64,000 nt of DNA from an uncultured Opitutales bacterium (GCA_943789375.1 CALSTX010000004.1:189001-253000), one strand, 5' to 3'. Counted from the stretch's first letter, positions 8,545 to 17,797 are shown. Notes: generated by a model not told the origin, from the sequence alone. Program-made: numbers and translations.

Positions 8545-11500
8545 ATGCGTAACACGATATTCGAAGAAGATAAATTATTAGTCCAAGCGGCGGAAACACC
8601 GCGTGAAAATAAGCCCCGTTTTGACTGGGCGAATGCCTTGGATGATAACCCTTTTGAGATACCGAAAGTGCGTATCACTGATGGCGCGGGTGACCGTGAT
8701 TTCCACATCGCCGAGGTGGCTGAAGTGATCGGGGAGGCATTGACCAACCTGATGATTTCAAGGGAAGAAAACGAAATATACACCCCAAAGAACCGGGAGC
8801 TCGTGGTGGAGTCTGCCCGGATCGTCGCAGACCGTTTGATTGAACGGATTGCAGAAGAGGAGGAAGGCGGCGCCCCCCGCCTCTCCTTCGACGAACTTCA
8901 TCGTCTGATCGAAAAAGCCCTTGTGGAAAACGACGCCTACGATGTGGCGAAAAGCCTGGTGATTTCTCGTTCGGACGATGGCGGTGGGGGAGAAGGAGAT
9001 TTAAATATTCGAAATGGTGTCGATTCTTCTCTAATTCGTTTGATCAGAAGAAGCGGTCAAGTGGTTCCGTGGAATTCTTCGAAAATTGAAGTAGCTGTTC
9101 GTAAAGCATTTTTGTCTTTACGCTTGGATTCCGCCCCAGCAGTTGAAATTGCCGCCAAGGTTACCCAAAACGCAATTGGTACGGGGCAGGCATTTATCAA
9201 CATTGAAGATATTCAGGATATTGTCCAAGAGGAGTTGATGCTCCAGAAATACTTTAAGGTTGCCGAGTCCTACATTCTTTACCGGGCACGTCGTCGTATT
9301 GAGCGTGAATCCGGCGGATCACATGATGAAGTCAAGCAAGACTCCATGATTGTGGTAAAGAAAAAAGATGGAACTACTTTTTTCTGGGATGGGATTGATC
9401 TGAAGAAACGAATTACTTTTGCCAGCATTGGGCTCAATCTATGCCTCAGTCCGGAAGAGATCGAAGAGAGTTTGCGTCGTTCCGTTTTCTCAGAGATCAG
9501 CGAAGAAGACCTCCGCAAAACCATCATTTTAAACTCCAAGACCCTGATCGAGAGAGATGGCGATTTTGCCAAGTTCTCTGCTCGTATTTTACTTTCCTAT
9601 GTGTACGAGGAAGTACTGGGTTGGAATATTGCAACCAACAGCATGGACGAGTTGAAAACTTTCCATTCCGAAGGTTTAAAGAAATATTTGAAGTACGGCG
9701 TAAAGATTAAGCGTCTCGACGCCAAGTTGCTCAAATTAAACATCGCCAAATTGGCTGATGCCCTCGATCCATCCGCAGATCTTGATTTCGATTATCTCGG
9801 TATCCAAACCCTCTATGATCGTTACCTTGTTGTCGACAAGACTGGAGATACTCCCGTTCGCCTGGAAACACCTCAACTTTTCTGGATGCGTGTTGCCATG
9901 GGTGTCTTTGCTCACGAAGAATCTCCCGAAGATCAAATTATCTCACTTTATAACCTTTACAAAAGCCGTCGCTTTTGTTCATCAACCCCTACGCTTTTCA
10001 ATTCGGGGACTCCTCACTCCCAGCTGTCTTCCTGTTATCTGTACAAGGTGGATGATACCATTGAGTCCATCATGTACCGTGGGATTGCTGAGAATGCCTT
10101 TCTGTCCAAGTGGGCTGGCGGGTTAGGTGGGAGTTGGACATCAGTCCGGGGTACCGGTAGCCACATCGCTGGCACCAACGGCGAAAGCCAGGGAGTTATT
10201 CCATTCCTTAAAATGCACAATGACCAATTGTGTGCAGTCAACCAGGGCGGTAAACGGAAAGGTTCCGGCTGTGCGTACCTCGAATCCTGGCACTGTGATA
10301 TTTTAGAGTTTTTGGAGCTTCGAAAAAATACCGGGGATGACCGACGTCGTACCCATGACATGAACACTGCCAATTGGATACCTGACCTTTTTATGAAGCG
10401 CATGGAATCCCGGGGGAATTGGACCTTATTCCGAAGTAATGAGGTGGCTGACCTGCATGACCTCTACGGTCAGGCATTTGAAACTAAGTATGCTGAATAT
10501 GAAGCGAAAGCAGAAAAGGGAGAGATCTGGAGTCATGTAATGCCAGCGATTGATCTCTGGAAACAAATGCTCAAATTACTTTTTGAGACAGGGCATCCCT
10601 GGATAACCTTTAAAGATACATGCAATGTACGCAGTCCTCAGGATCATGTTGGAGTAATACACAGCTCCAATCTTTGCACAGAAATCACCTTGAATACCGG
10701 AGCCGATGAAACGGCAGTTTGTAACTTAGGTTCTGTGGTTTTAGATTCTCACCTGAAAAAGGATGGTTCTTTGGACCATGACAAGCTGCGCGATACGATC
10801 CGCACCGCAGTCCGAGCCCTGGACAATGTGATCGATGTAAATTTTTATCCAACAGATGCGGCCAAGACATCAAATATGCGACACCGCCCTATCGGGTTGG
10901 GTGTAATGGGACTGCAGAATTCTCTGTTCACCAAGGATATATCTTTTACCTCCGAGGAGGCGGTTGAGTTCAATGATGAATTCATGGAAGCAATTTGTTA
11001 CTATGCATACGAGGCATCCAGTGATTTAGCGGGCGAGCGTGGTACTTACTCTTCCTTTCCTGGATCCAAGTGGGATCGTGGAATCCTGCCTCAGGATTCA
11101 ATTGAAATGCTCGAGAAAGAACGGGGTCAGGAAATTGATGTGCCAAAAGAAGGTAGGATGGACTGGTCGGTTGTTCGCGAAAAGATCGCCAAGCATGGCA
11201 TGCGTAACAGTAATGTAATCGCGATCGCTCCAACGGCTACAATTTCCAATATCATGGGATCCTCTCCCTGTATTGAACCCACATACAAAAACCTGTTTGT
11301 TAAAAGTAATTTATCGGGTGATTTCATGGTTTTGAACAGATACCTGGTGGAAGACTTGAAAAAGGAAAATCTTTGGAACAAGGATATGTCCGACCAGCTC
11401 AAATATTTTGATGGTGAGCTTGGTGCCATTCCTGAAGTCCCTGAGTGGATTAAAAAGAAATACCTGACTGCTTTTGATGTATCTTTTGAATATGTGATCA

Positions 11501-11811
11501 AAGCTGCGGCCCGACGCCAGAAATGGATTGATCAGTCACAGTCGGTGAATTTATTCCTGGGTACCCCCGATATTAAAGTGATGTCTCACATGTATCGGGC
11601 TGCCTGGAGACAGGGGCTGAAGACTACATATTACCTGCGTACTCTTGGTGCATCCAATATTGAAAAAGCAACAGTTACGATGAAACAGGCAGACCCTGAA
11701 AGTAATGTTGCCAGTGATCCATCCCCCAAAAAAGAATTTACGGAAGCTGAGCAAAAAGCATGCAGTATTCAGGCTATGTTAAATGGCGAGGAATGCGAAT
11801 CCTGCCAGTAA
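8545..11811 (+). CDS. nrdA: Ribonucleotide reductase class I alpha subunit with three ATP-cone modules
   Basis: Catalytic subunit reducing ribonucleotides to deoxyribonucleotides. At 1088 residues it is far longer than E. coli NrdA (761). The extra N-terminal part looks like three successive ATP-cone modules: a degenerate one at about 40-140, one at about 157-255 (VVPWNSSKIEVAVRKAF) and one at about 267-360 (KDGTTFFWDGIDLKKRI). The barrel has the radical/redox cysteines: SSCYLY, the thiyl site NLCTEI, VCNLGS, and a C-terminal CESC pair for reduction by thioredoxin or glutaredoxin. PTATISNIMGSSP is the phosphate-binding loop. Multiple cones are known in chlamydial NrdA and imply elaborate dATP/ATP control of activity. 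Confidence 0.96.
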   Translation: MRNTIFEEDKLLVQAAETPRENKPRFDWANALDDNPFEIPKVRITDGAGDRDFHIAEVAEVIGEALTNLMISREENEIYTPKNRELVVESARIVADRLIERIAEEEEGGAPRLSFDELHRLIEKALVENDAYDVAKSLVISRSDDGGGGEGDLNIRNGVDSSLIRLIRRSGQVVPWNSSKIEVAVRKAFLSLRLDSAPAVEIAAKVTQNAIGTGQAFINIEDIQDIVQEELMLQKYFKVAESYILYRARRRIERESGGSHDEVKQDSMIVVKKKDGTTFFWDGIDLKKRITFASIGLNLCLSPEEIEESLRRSVFSEISEEDLRKTIILNSKTLIERDGDFAKFSARILLSYVYEEVLGWNIATNSMDELKTFHSEGLKKYLKYGVKIKRLDAKLLKLNIAKLADALDPSADLDFDYLGIQTLYDRYLVVDKTGDTPVRLETPQLFWMRVAMGVFAHEESPEDQIISLYNLYKSRRFCSSTPTLFNSGTPHSQLSSCYLYKVDDTIESIMYRGIAENAFLSKWAGGLGGSWTSVRGTGSHIAGTNGESQGVIPFLKMHNDQLCAVNQGGKRKGSGCAYLESWHCDILEFLELRKNTGDDRRRTHDMNTANWIPDLFMKRMESRGNWTLFRSNEVADLHDLYGQAFETKYAEYEAKAEKGEIWSHVMPAIDLWKQMLKLLFETGHPWITFKDTCNVRSPQDHVGVIHSSNLCTEITLNTGADETAVCNLGSVVLDSHLKKDGSLDHDKLRDTIRTAVRALDNVIDVNFYPTDAAKTSNMRHRPIGLGVMGLQNSLFTKDISFTSEEAVEFNDEFMEAICYYAYEASSDLAGERGTYSSFPGSKWDRGILPQDSIEMLEKERGQEIDVPKEGRMDWSVVREKIAKHGMRNSNVIAIAPTATISNIMGSSPCIEPTYKNLFVKSNLSGDFMVLNRYLVEDLKKENLWNKDMSDQLKYFDGELGAIPEVPEWIKKKYLTAFDVSFEYVIKAAARRQKWIDQSQSVNLFLGTPDIKVMSHMYRAAWRQGLKTTYYLRTLGASNIEKATVTMKQADPESNVASDPSPKKEFTEAEQKACSIQAMLNGEECESCQ

Positions 11812-11843
11812 AGCGGTTTTTTTTCTCCTCCTATTAGGTTCTC

Positions 11844-12374
11844 ATGAAAGTGGAGGATCGTCTCACATCTTTCCTTTCCACAAGCCCAAGCTTTGGCAAC
11901 TCCTGCTATGTGGCTTCCACGGCCACCGTGGTTGGTGATGTCAGGATCGGTAATCATTCCAGCATCTGGTATGGCTGTGTACTTCGTGGGGATATCAATT
12001 ATATATCGATTGGAGAATGTACCAATTTGCAGGATGGGGTTATTGGGCATTTGGCTGATGACTTTCCTTTAACAGTTGGAGACTTTGTTACCGTCGGACA
12101 CGGTGCTATCTTACACGCCTGTACCATCGAGGATGAATGCCTGATCGGGATGGGGGCCACAATTTTAGATGGGGCACATATAGGTAAGCAGTCGATTATT
12201 GCGGCTGGTACGGTTATTCCCATGGGTATGCAAGTCCCTCCTGGGTCTCTTGTTGCCGGTGTACCCGGCCAACTAAAGAAACCCCTGTCTCAGGAAAAGC
12301 GGAAAAGTTTACGCGGTTGGGCGGAAAAATATTTGGCCGTCAAAGAAGCCCACCGTCAGCTTGATAAAAAGTAA
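11844..12374 (+). CDS. Gamma carbonic anhydrase-family hexapeptide-repeat protein
   Basis: Left-handed beta-helix protein of the YrdA/PaaY/CaiE family, close to gamma carbonic anhydrases. The repeats run from about residue 30 to 140 (VGDVRIGNHSSIWYGCVLRG, then IGECTNLQDG). Three candidate zinc histidines sit at the usual places: one in GVIGHLADD and two in TVGHGAILHAC. Length is 176 residues. Whether it hydrates CO2 is uncertain, since many members have no measured activity. It lies 32 bases after nrdA and may be read through from it, though the two jobs look unrelated. Confidence 0.88.
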   Translation: MKVEDRLTSFLSTSPSFGNSCYVASTATVVGDVRIGNHSSIWYGCVLRGDINYISIGECTNLQDGVIGHLADDFPLTVGDFVTVGHGAILHACTIEDECLIGMGATILDGAHIGKQSIIAAGTVIPMGMQVPPGSLVAGVPGQLKKPLSQEKRKSLRGWAEKYLAVKEAHRQLDKK

Positions 12375-12391
12375 GGAGGAGGATTTCTCCA

Positions 12392-12667
12392 TTACACCGC
12401 TTCGGCACTATCCATGCCGTATGCTTTGTACAGGTCGGCAACCAAGCTAGTTAAAGGAGGGAGGGGGTGCACATGGCCTCCAGATTCTGCACAGCAGGAG
12501 AGATAAGACCGAATTGCCGGTTCATTGGCATGTTTCCCATCTTGTTGAAGAAGGGTAGACAGTTGAGATCGTGCAGCTGTCCACTCATCCTCATCAAAGG
12601 CAAAACCAATCATCATCTCTTCCCATTCTTTTTTCTCGGCCGAAGGTAAATTTTGTAACCAATCCAT
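12392..12667 (-). CDS. Small hypothetical protein (91 aa)
   Basis: I do not recognise this protein. It is acidic and probably helical, starting MDWLQNLPSAEKKEWEEMM, with a Cys-Cys pair and a His-rich spot (SCCAESGGHVH) near residue 65. There is no signal peptide or membrane segment. An AGGGAT sequence lies about 8 bases before the ATG at 12667, supporting translation. It converges with the carbonic anhydrase gene and diverges from the cysJ-like gene. Confidence 0.6.
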   Translation of the reverse strand: MDWLQNLPSAEKKEWEEMMIGFAFDEDEWTAARSQLSTLLQQDGKHANEPAIRSYLSCCAESGGHVHPLPPLTSLVADLYKAYGMDSAEAV

Positions 12668-12783
12668 AGAAAATCATCCCTATTGAGTTGGGAAAGAGGA
12701 AGCAACTTGATAATCTTTGTTCATTTCGCTTGGATTATGGAAAATCTTTTGTCAAAAGATGTATAGCCTAAATTTTATTGCCT

Positions 12784-13918
12784 ATGTCCACTTCCACAGA
12801 TTCAAACGCTCCCACCAAAGCGAACCCTTACGCATCTAAACTTCTGGTAAACAGATTGATAACCGAAGGCTCGGATAAGGAGACCCGCCACTTTGAATTA
12901 TCCTTACAGGCCAGTGGGCTGGAATACCTACCAGGTGATTCCCTTGGCGTTCTTCCCACAAACTGCGAAGAGGTGGTAAACGATCTGTTGAGTGCAGTTG
13001 GGTTAAGCGGGAAAGAAACCGTGGAAGTCGGAGGTGAAAACCTTGGGCTGCAGGATGCCTTGATGAACCGTCTTGCCTGCACGGTGCTGAGCAAGATCCA
13101 GATCAAAAAATTTAATGAATTCGCTCAGTCCGATAAGCTCAATGATCTGCTTCAAATTGCCAACAAAGACGCACTGGTTGATTATATGTGGGGCAGGGAA
13201 TTAATTGATCTCTTTTTGGAGTTTCCCCAGTCCGGTATGAGTGCCCAGGACTTTGTCGGACTCTTGCGCCCCATGCCTCCCCGGTTATATTCCATTGCTT
13301 CCAGTTTATCGGCTCATCCGGAGGAAGTACACCTGACGGTTGCTGTGGTTCGCTATGAAGGGCATGGGAGAGAAAGGAAAGGGGTATGCTCCTCTTACTT
13401 GGCAGAAAGGGTCGGGCAGACTATTCCCTGCTATTTACACCCCAATAAAAACTTTAAACTTCCAGAGGACTCCTCCACCCCGATCATTATGGTAGGTCCC
13501 GGTACCGGCATTGCCCCTTTTCGTGCCTTTGTCGAAGAACGCCAGGCTACTGGGGCAACGGGTAAAAACTGGCTCTTTTTTGGAGACCGAAGTCAAAAAA
13601 CCGATTACCTTTACCGTGAAGAGTGGGAAAACTATCAAAAAAGTGGGTTTTACATGAGCTTGACCTTGCCTGGTCCCGTGATCAGACAGAAAAAGTATAT
13701 GTGCAGCACAAAATGCTCGAGAAAAAGCAGGAATTATGGAGCTGGTTGAGTGACGGTGCCGTCTTTTATGTCTGCGGGGATGCTTCCCGTATGGCAAAGG
13801 ATGTGGATCAAGCCTTCGTTCGATTGCCCAAAGTGAAGGTGGAGTCAGTGAAGAAGATGCTGGATCCTGGGTGAAAAATTTGCAGAAGGAAAGACGATAC
13901 CTCAAGGACGTCTATTGA
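12784..13918 (+). pseudogene. cysJ: CysJ-like sulfite reductase flavoprotein (FAD/NADP domains only), two frameshifts
   Basis: FAD- and NADPH-binding part of the sulfite reductase/cytochrome P450 reductase family; the N-terminal flavodoxin domain is absent. The first frame runs to 13749 with RLYSIASS (FAD site), GVCSSYLAER and MVGPGTGIAPFRAF. After the [12 protein letters not shown] segment (about 13645) the protein continues in another frame ([29 protein letters not shown]). Near 13818 it shifts again to [16 protein letters not shown] and ends with the family's KERRYLKDVY and TGA at 13916-13918. A missing C near 13818 would restore the second join. With both indels corrected a normal protein of about 377 residues results, so sequencing error and recent inactivation are both possible. 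The ATG at 12784 is chosen over an upstream TTG. Confidence 0.85.
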
Positions 13919-14030
13919 TTTTTTTCAACGCTGTAGCTCTGCTATGGCTGTATATATAGATTCAATGTAATTCCTTTCTTTAAACCTTCTTGCTTCCACC
14001 AATACCTTGCTGGAAAGGTCCCGCTGGAAA

Positions 14031-14453
14031 TCAGGAATTAGGAGGTGGAGGTGGCTCGAAGTCGGGCGGGGGAGAAGGTGGTGGCGCGTCCGGTGGATTT
14101 CCCGGGTTCCAAGGGACCTCATTTCTCAGATACTTATTTTCTTCTTCATTGTAACCAGAAAAAAAGAGGTTGAGCATACCGTGCACCACCGGGAGTCCAG
14201 ATTGATCGTAGTTTAGGTTTGATTCGGCAACATATGTAACTTGTTGATTGCCATCGACTAATACATGATACCACGCTTGATTCCGATCGGGTTGGGTCTG
14301 ATTGGATTGGTACCAGTGATCCGGTGCCTGGCAGGAAGGATCAAAATCAACAATTACGCCGCGATAACCGTAGCGAAGATGTTGAATCACATCTCCCGGA
14401 TCAAATTTTGAGGATTCAGGGGGTGGAGCGTAGCCATCGGATAAGTTAATCAT
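14031..14453 (-). CDS. hspQ: HspQ/YccV-like domain protein with proline-rich tail
   Basis: The central domain (about residues 18-90) matches the YccV/HspQ family, known in E. coli as a hemimethylated-DNA-binding protein and a regulator of Lon proteolysis: FDPGDVIQHLRYGYRGVI, CQAPDHWYQSN, WYHVLVDG and VTYVAESNL. The last 30 residues are a Pro-rich extension (PPDAPPPSPPPDFEPPPPP) not found in short HspQ proteins, likely disordered and possibly for docking. Length is 140 residues, ATG at 14453. A 14-base perfect palindrome lies 47 bases upstream of the start. It is transcribed on its own. Confidence 0.8.
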   Translation of the reverse strand: MINLSDGYAPPPESSKFDPGDVIQHLRYGYRGVIVDFDPSCQAPDHWYQSNQTQPDRNQAWYHVLVDGNQQVTYVAESNLNYDQSGLPVVHGMLNLFFSGYNEEENKYLRNEVPWNPGNPPDAPPPSPPPDFEPPPPPNS

Positions 14454-14499
14454 AACTGATATGTGAAATTAATAATCAGTGATTTAAGGAATATGCTGA

Positions 14500-14513
14500 A
14501 GCTTTGCAAAGCT
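14500..14513. promoter_or_regulatory. Perfect palindrome upstream of hspQ
   Basis: AGCTTTGCAAAGCT is a 14-base perfect inverted repeat, 47 bases before the hspQ ATG. It may be an operator. On the plus strand it is followed by ATCTTTTTT, but a two-base loop makes a classical terminator unlikely. Function is not known. Confidence 0.35.
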
Positions 14514-14712
14514 ATCTTTTTTCATTTACTTAGCTTTGACTTCTTTTTCTAGCTTATAAACTGGTCTAATCACTTCAGAGGCTAGAGTGTGCAGAGTAGT
14601 GGATATTGTGTGTGAAGTTTATATATATATCGAGGCAATCGGATCCTTACACGGATCTCAGATTTAGCTCCTGAGTGGTCAAGTCAAGCTTTCTTCCTTA
14701 AGTAAAATAAAC

Positions 14713-14743
14713 AAAAAAAAGGGCCGTCCGATGAAGGACGACC
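14713..14743 (-). terminator. Rho-independent terminator of the porin gene
   Basis: On the minus strand GGGTCGTCC pairs with GGACGGCCC (8 of 9 pairs) around a short loop and is followed by eight T residues. It lies about 28 bases after the porin stop codon (14772-14774). Confidence 0.85.
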
Positions 14744-14771
14744 CCTAATAAACTTTTCTGAAGTACTAAAC

Positions 14772-15732
14772 TTAGAAAGTGTAAGTAAGCTCTACTGCAT
14801 ACTCATCGGTATCGAACGTTGTCATTGGTAACATCACTGTACTCCAGAATAACTCCAAGGGACATCAGTTAAACTGTAGTTAGGTGCAAGGGTTATCTTT
14901 CTCGTAATCACCATCAGTACCAGTTTGCTCATTTTGACTGATTCGAAGTGCAGCACCCCATTTATCGATTGAAGTCGTAATCGGCTAGGAGCATGTAGGC
15001 ATCCCGATCAGCAGTATCATTCATCAATTGAGTGTATTCAGCGGCAAGAAAAATCTTACCCATATTTGTTGCATACATGAAGATTCATTTCATCAACTTC
15101 ACTGGCAGAATCTTTGTTGATTATCCCATGCATAACCACCACCAGATGGAAAAGTTTTCCACGCCTGTGTAAGCAAATGATAGTTCAAGATCTAAGTCTT
15201 CATTCTCAAGGATTTGCATCCACTTGCTTCATGCAAGCGATGCAGCAAGACTGTAGGAATCTCCAGCGATAAGCGACTGACAAACCGGTTATATCACATT
15301 ACCATCAGCGTCAACTGTTTCCGCTGTTACAAGGCAGAGGTCATTCCGTAAGCTCGACTGATAGGTGTATAGATCCTGCTGGGTCTTCACGCTCGAAACC
15401 CGAGTGCTGAGCCATAATGACCGAAGGTAAAGCTTACACCATTGTCCATAGAATAAGTGAAATGAGCTTGTTCGAGGTCGACATCAGTTAGTCACCGGAA
15501 TCGGTGTCGATGTTAACCGTCACCGCTGACATTACCAACATTAAGTAAGGAAATTTAATTCCACTTCGTCAAGGTCAAGGAATTGTGAGTCTGAACCAGA
15601 GTCACTGAATCAGACCATTGTGTAAGAACCATCAATGAAACCATTGATGGAGAGGTTTTCGTTGATTTCAACAGCGGAAGCTGAAGAAGCCAAACCAATA
15701 GTTGCCAATAAGGCTAATATTTTGTTTTTCAT
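14772..15732 (-). pseudogene. BBP2/OmpL-like outer-membrane beta-barrel porin, many frame breaks
   Basis: The ATG at 15732 opens a clear signal peptide (MKNKILALLATIGLASSASA) and a mature start VEINENLSINGFIDGSYTMV, then meets a stop. Porin-like fragments continue in alternating frames on the same strand: SQFLDLDEVELNFL, NGVSFTFGHYGSALGFE, EDPAGLYTYQSS, KIFLAAEYTQLMND, ADRDAYMLLADYDFN, KWGAALRISQNEQTG and the terminal TDEYAVELTYTF with C-terminal Phe. The GxxGSxLGFExxDPxGLY pattern is characteristic of putative beta-barrel porin-2. At least ten single-base indels are needed to explain this. The original would be about 315 residues, forming an outer-membrane channel. Strong leader and terminator signals remain. 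Confidence 0.8.
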
Positions 15733-16039
15733 AGTAGTTTGTTTGTTTGTTTGTTTGTTTTAGCAAAATTTCCACCACGGGGTAGAAATAAACTTTCTAA
15801 TCAAATGATGAATTTTGCTCAAAAGTCAAGCCAGAAGTAGCCTATTCGGTTGATCGAGAGGAACAATCATCATAGAAGAATTTCAAAATGGGGAAGTGAA
15901 AGAAATAACCCGATCGCGGTAGAAATTAACATTGCGAATTCATCCACTCCATCCGCATTCAAATCTCCGATGTAGTGATAGACTTGATCAATCTCGAGGG
16001 TTGAGATCTCTCTTGATCAAGTTGGGTTTCCTAGAAGCA
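15733..16039. other. Porin upstream region with a stranded coding fragment
   Basis: Next to the TTTG repeat lies a minus-strand frame, roughly 15998 down to a TGA at 15870-15872, that reads LEIDQVYHYIGDLNADGVDEFAM. Its GDxNxDGxxEF pattern resembles an FG-GAP or EF-hand-like calcium loop. It is out of frame with the secreted protein ending at 16040 and is probably its displaced C-terminal part. Otherwise no gene is visible. The porin promoter should lie between about 15760 and 15870 but was not identified. Confidence 0.4.
15738..15760. repeat. TTTG tetranucleotide repeat in the porin 5' leader
   Basis: On the plus strand TTT followed by five GTTT units (23 bases) ends five bases before the porin ATG complement. 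On the coding strand it reads as AAAC repeats covering the position where a ribosome-binding site would lie. Slippage here could alter translation or promoter spacing. No classical Shine-Dalgarno is visible. Confidence 0.85.
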
Positions 16040-16411
16040 TCACGAACTTTGTGCCCAGTAAGATTTCTTTTCATTGATTTCCAGTTTCGGGTTTGTCCAG
16101 GGACCCTTATTTCGATCCGCATCGCTTTCCATTCCAATACGTAACTTATTGAAAAAGATTTTTCTTCCTCTTTTCTTTGGGGATGGCCAAGTTTCGGTGG
16201 CAGTCTTTGCTTCCTTGGCAGACTTGGCCACTTGCTTTACTTCTTTTTTGACTTCGGCATTGTCCGACTCGAGCCTGGACACCCGTTGCTCCAATCCCCC
16301 CACTTTGGTCAGGATGAGATCGAGCTTCTTGGAAAGATCCGCATTGGACACATTATTCTGGGCATTGAGAGCAAGGGGAAGAATAAGGGAAAGAAAAAAT
16401 AATTTATGCAT
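16040..16411 (-). CDS. Small secreted coiled-coil protein, probably frame-broken at its end
   Basis: The ATG at 16411 opens a signal peptide (MHKLFFLSLILPLALNAQ) followed by a heptad-rich coiled coil of about 45 residues (LDLILTKVGGLEQRVSRLES, then EVKKEVKQVAKSAKEA). The frame is open 12 codons further upstream, but the signal peptide fixes the start. The stop at 16040 may be caused by an indel, because a calcium-loop-like GDLNADGVDEF fragment follows in another frame (to 15870). Repairing it would give about 180 residues. Function is unknown; an envelope role is inferred from the signal peptide alone. Confidence 0.5.
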   Translation of the reverse strand: MHKLFFLSLILPLALNAQNNVSNADLSKKLDLILTKVGGLEQRVSRLESDNAEVKKEVKQVAKSAKEAKTATETWPSPKKRGRKIFFNKLRIGMESDADRNKGPWTNPKLEINEKKSYWAQSS

Positions 16412-16653
16412 ACTTTTCTTCCTGACGGATTTGGAGTCGGGTGGCAAGTTTGAGTTTTTACTAAAGAGAGGATCTTAAAGATACTTTTCTAGAATCAAGA
16501 AAAGAGAAGAGTTATTCAACCTGTAAAAACAAATGGATACATATTTATGATTCAATATGAAAATACTGTAGGCTATATTCATTCCATCATACATATTTTC
16601 ATAGGTGCATCCCCATTTACCTCCCGAATGTAAAACCAGGGAGAAATTTTTAA

Positions 16654-17751
16654 TTATCCCGGGGAGTGGGTGCGGATGGCGAGGTTTTTAAAGATGGTGG
16701 CGTGTTGCTCTTTAGGTTGGGCAAGCACTTCTTCAAAGGTACTGATCAAATTTGACTGAAGGTCGATCAGGCGACGGGTGGGAAATTTTTTGACCAGGGG
16801 TAGCAGACGACCCAAAAACCAGGGGTTTTGGGAAAATACATTAAGGGTGGTCTTTTCCGAGGGATCGGAAAAGTTTTCCTGATACTTTTGACCGATCCGT
16901 TGGAGCTGGTCCTTGCCCAGCCGTTGGTTGGGGTCGAGCTCCCGTCCATCCACCAACACCCGAAGCTGGATAAGTAAGCGGTTGCGGTTTTGGAGGGTGG
17001 CGAGAAGGGGGCGGGCATCTTTACCCTGGAAAAAGTGACGGTCAATGGCATCGATTGCCCAGTCCAGTTTGCCCGAGAAAAAGGCTTCGGAGGCTTCAAA
17101 AAAATCACCTTCCCCAAAGTCAGGAACCATTTCAATCACCATTTGCTCGGTGATCTCTCCACCATCTTTTCCCAGGTAGGACGATAATTTTTTTGTTTCT
17201 TCCACTCCAAGCCTTGGATGAGATCCAATTTTACCGGCTAAATATTCAAGGGCACCTTGGCCGAAGCGGACATTAAAACCTTGAGCGGTTTCTTCCACAA
17301 GTCTACGAAACGCGACATCTTCTTTTTCATTTTTGGCAACATCTTCAAAGATCGAATTTTTTTGTAGCCATTTTACAAAGGCATGACTGCGGTGCACCGG
17401 GCAGGCAGAAAAAATAAGTTTTGTTTCTCCCAAGTTTCCCAAAAATGTCTTGAGGCTTTCGAGTGCTTCCTTGGAGCCCTGAGCGGCACCGGTCTTGGTC
17501 TGGTTTAGGAAATTGGCCTCATTGATCCAGACCAGTTTGCCTCCACCGAAAAGGGACAGGGTTTCACCGGCGGACTTGGCTTCCTGCAGGATTCTTTCCA
17601 CATCATCCACCCGGTCTGCCCGGCCATCTATAATTTCCCGGGATAAATCATCCGGGAAACCTGCACAGAGTTCATCAAATATTTCCTTGGCCCGTTGGCG
17701 GACCAAGTAGTCATCGTCTCCAAGTACAGCAAATAAGGAATCCTTGGACAT
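16654..17751 (-). CDS. holA: DNA polymerase III delta subunit
   Basis: Delta subunit of the clamp loader that opens the beta clamp during chromosome replication. N-terminal FAVLGDDDYLVRQRAKEIFD is the usual AAA+-like start. LVWINEANFL, TKLIFSACPVHRS and the C-terminal collar helices (ARPLLATLQNRNRLLIQLRV, then SEKTTLNVFSQNPW) fit HolA. Length is 365 residues, normal for the family. As in most delta subunits no active ATPase motif is expected or seen. ATG at 17751; cinA ends 46 bases upstream in the same direction. Confidence 0.9.
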   Translation of the reverse strand: MSKDSLFAVLGDDDYLVRQRAKEIFDELCAGFPDDLSREIIDGRADRVDDVERILQEAKSAGETLSLFGGGKLVWINEANFLNQTKTGAAQGSKEALESLKTFLGNLGETKLIFSACPVHRSHAFVKWLQKNSIFEDVAKNEKEDVAFRRLVEETAQGFNVRFGQGALEYLAGKIGSHPRLGVEETKKLSSYLGKDGGEITEQMVIEMVPDFGEGDFFEASEAFFSGKLDWAIDAIDRHFFQGKDARPLLATLQNRNRLLIQLRVLVDGRELDPNQRLGKDQLQRIGQKYQENFSDPSEKTTLNVFSQNPWFLGRLLPLVKKFPTRRLIDLQSNLISTFEEVLAQPKEQHATIFKNLAIRTHSPG

Positions 17752-17797
17752 AGAAAATTAGGAGGGTTTGAAAAAGATAAAATCGAGGAATATTAGT

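Larger units (their letters stand above)
14454..14771. other. Intergenic region between hspQ and the porin gene
   Basis: This stretch of about 318 bases is AT-rich and has no supported ORF. It holds the hspQ upstream palindrome (14500-14513) and the transcription terminator of the porin gene (14713-14743). The hspQ promoter should lie here on the minus strand, but no convincing -35/-10 pair was identified. Confidence 0.5.

Noticed and set aside
13640-13860. Programmed ribosomal frameshifting in the cysJ-like gene
   Set aside because: Two shifts at non-slippery contexts would be needed, and neighbouring genes show similar scattered indels, so error or mutation is simpler.
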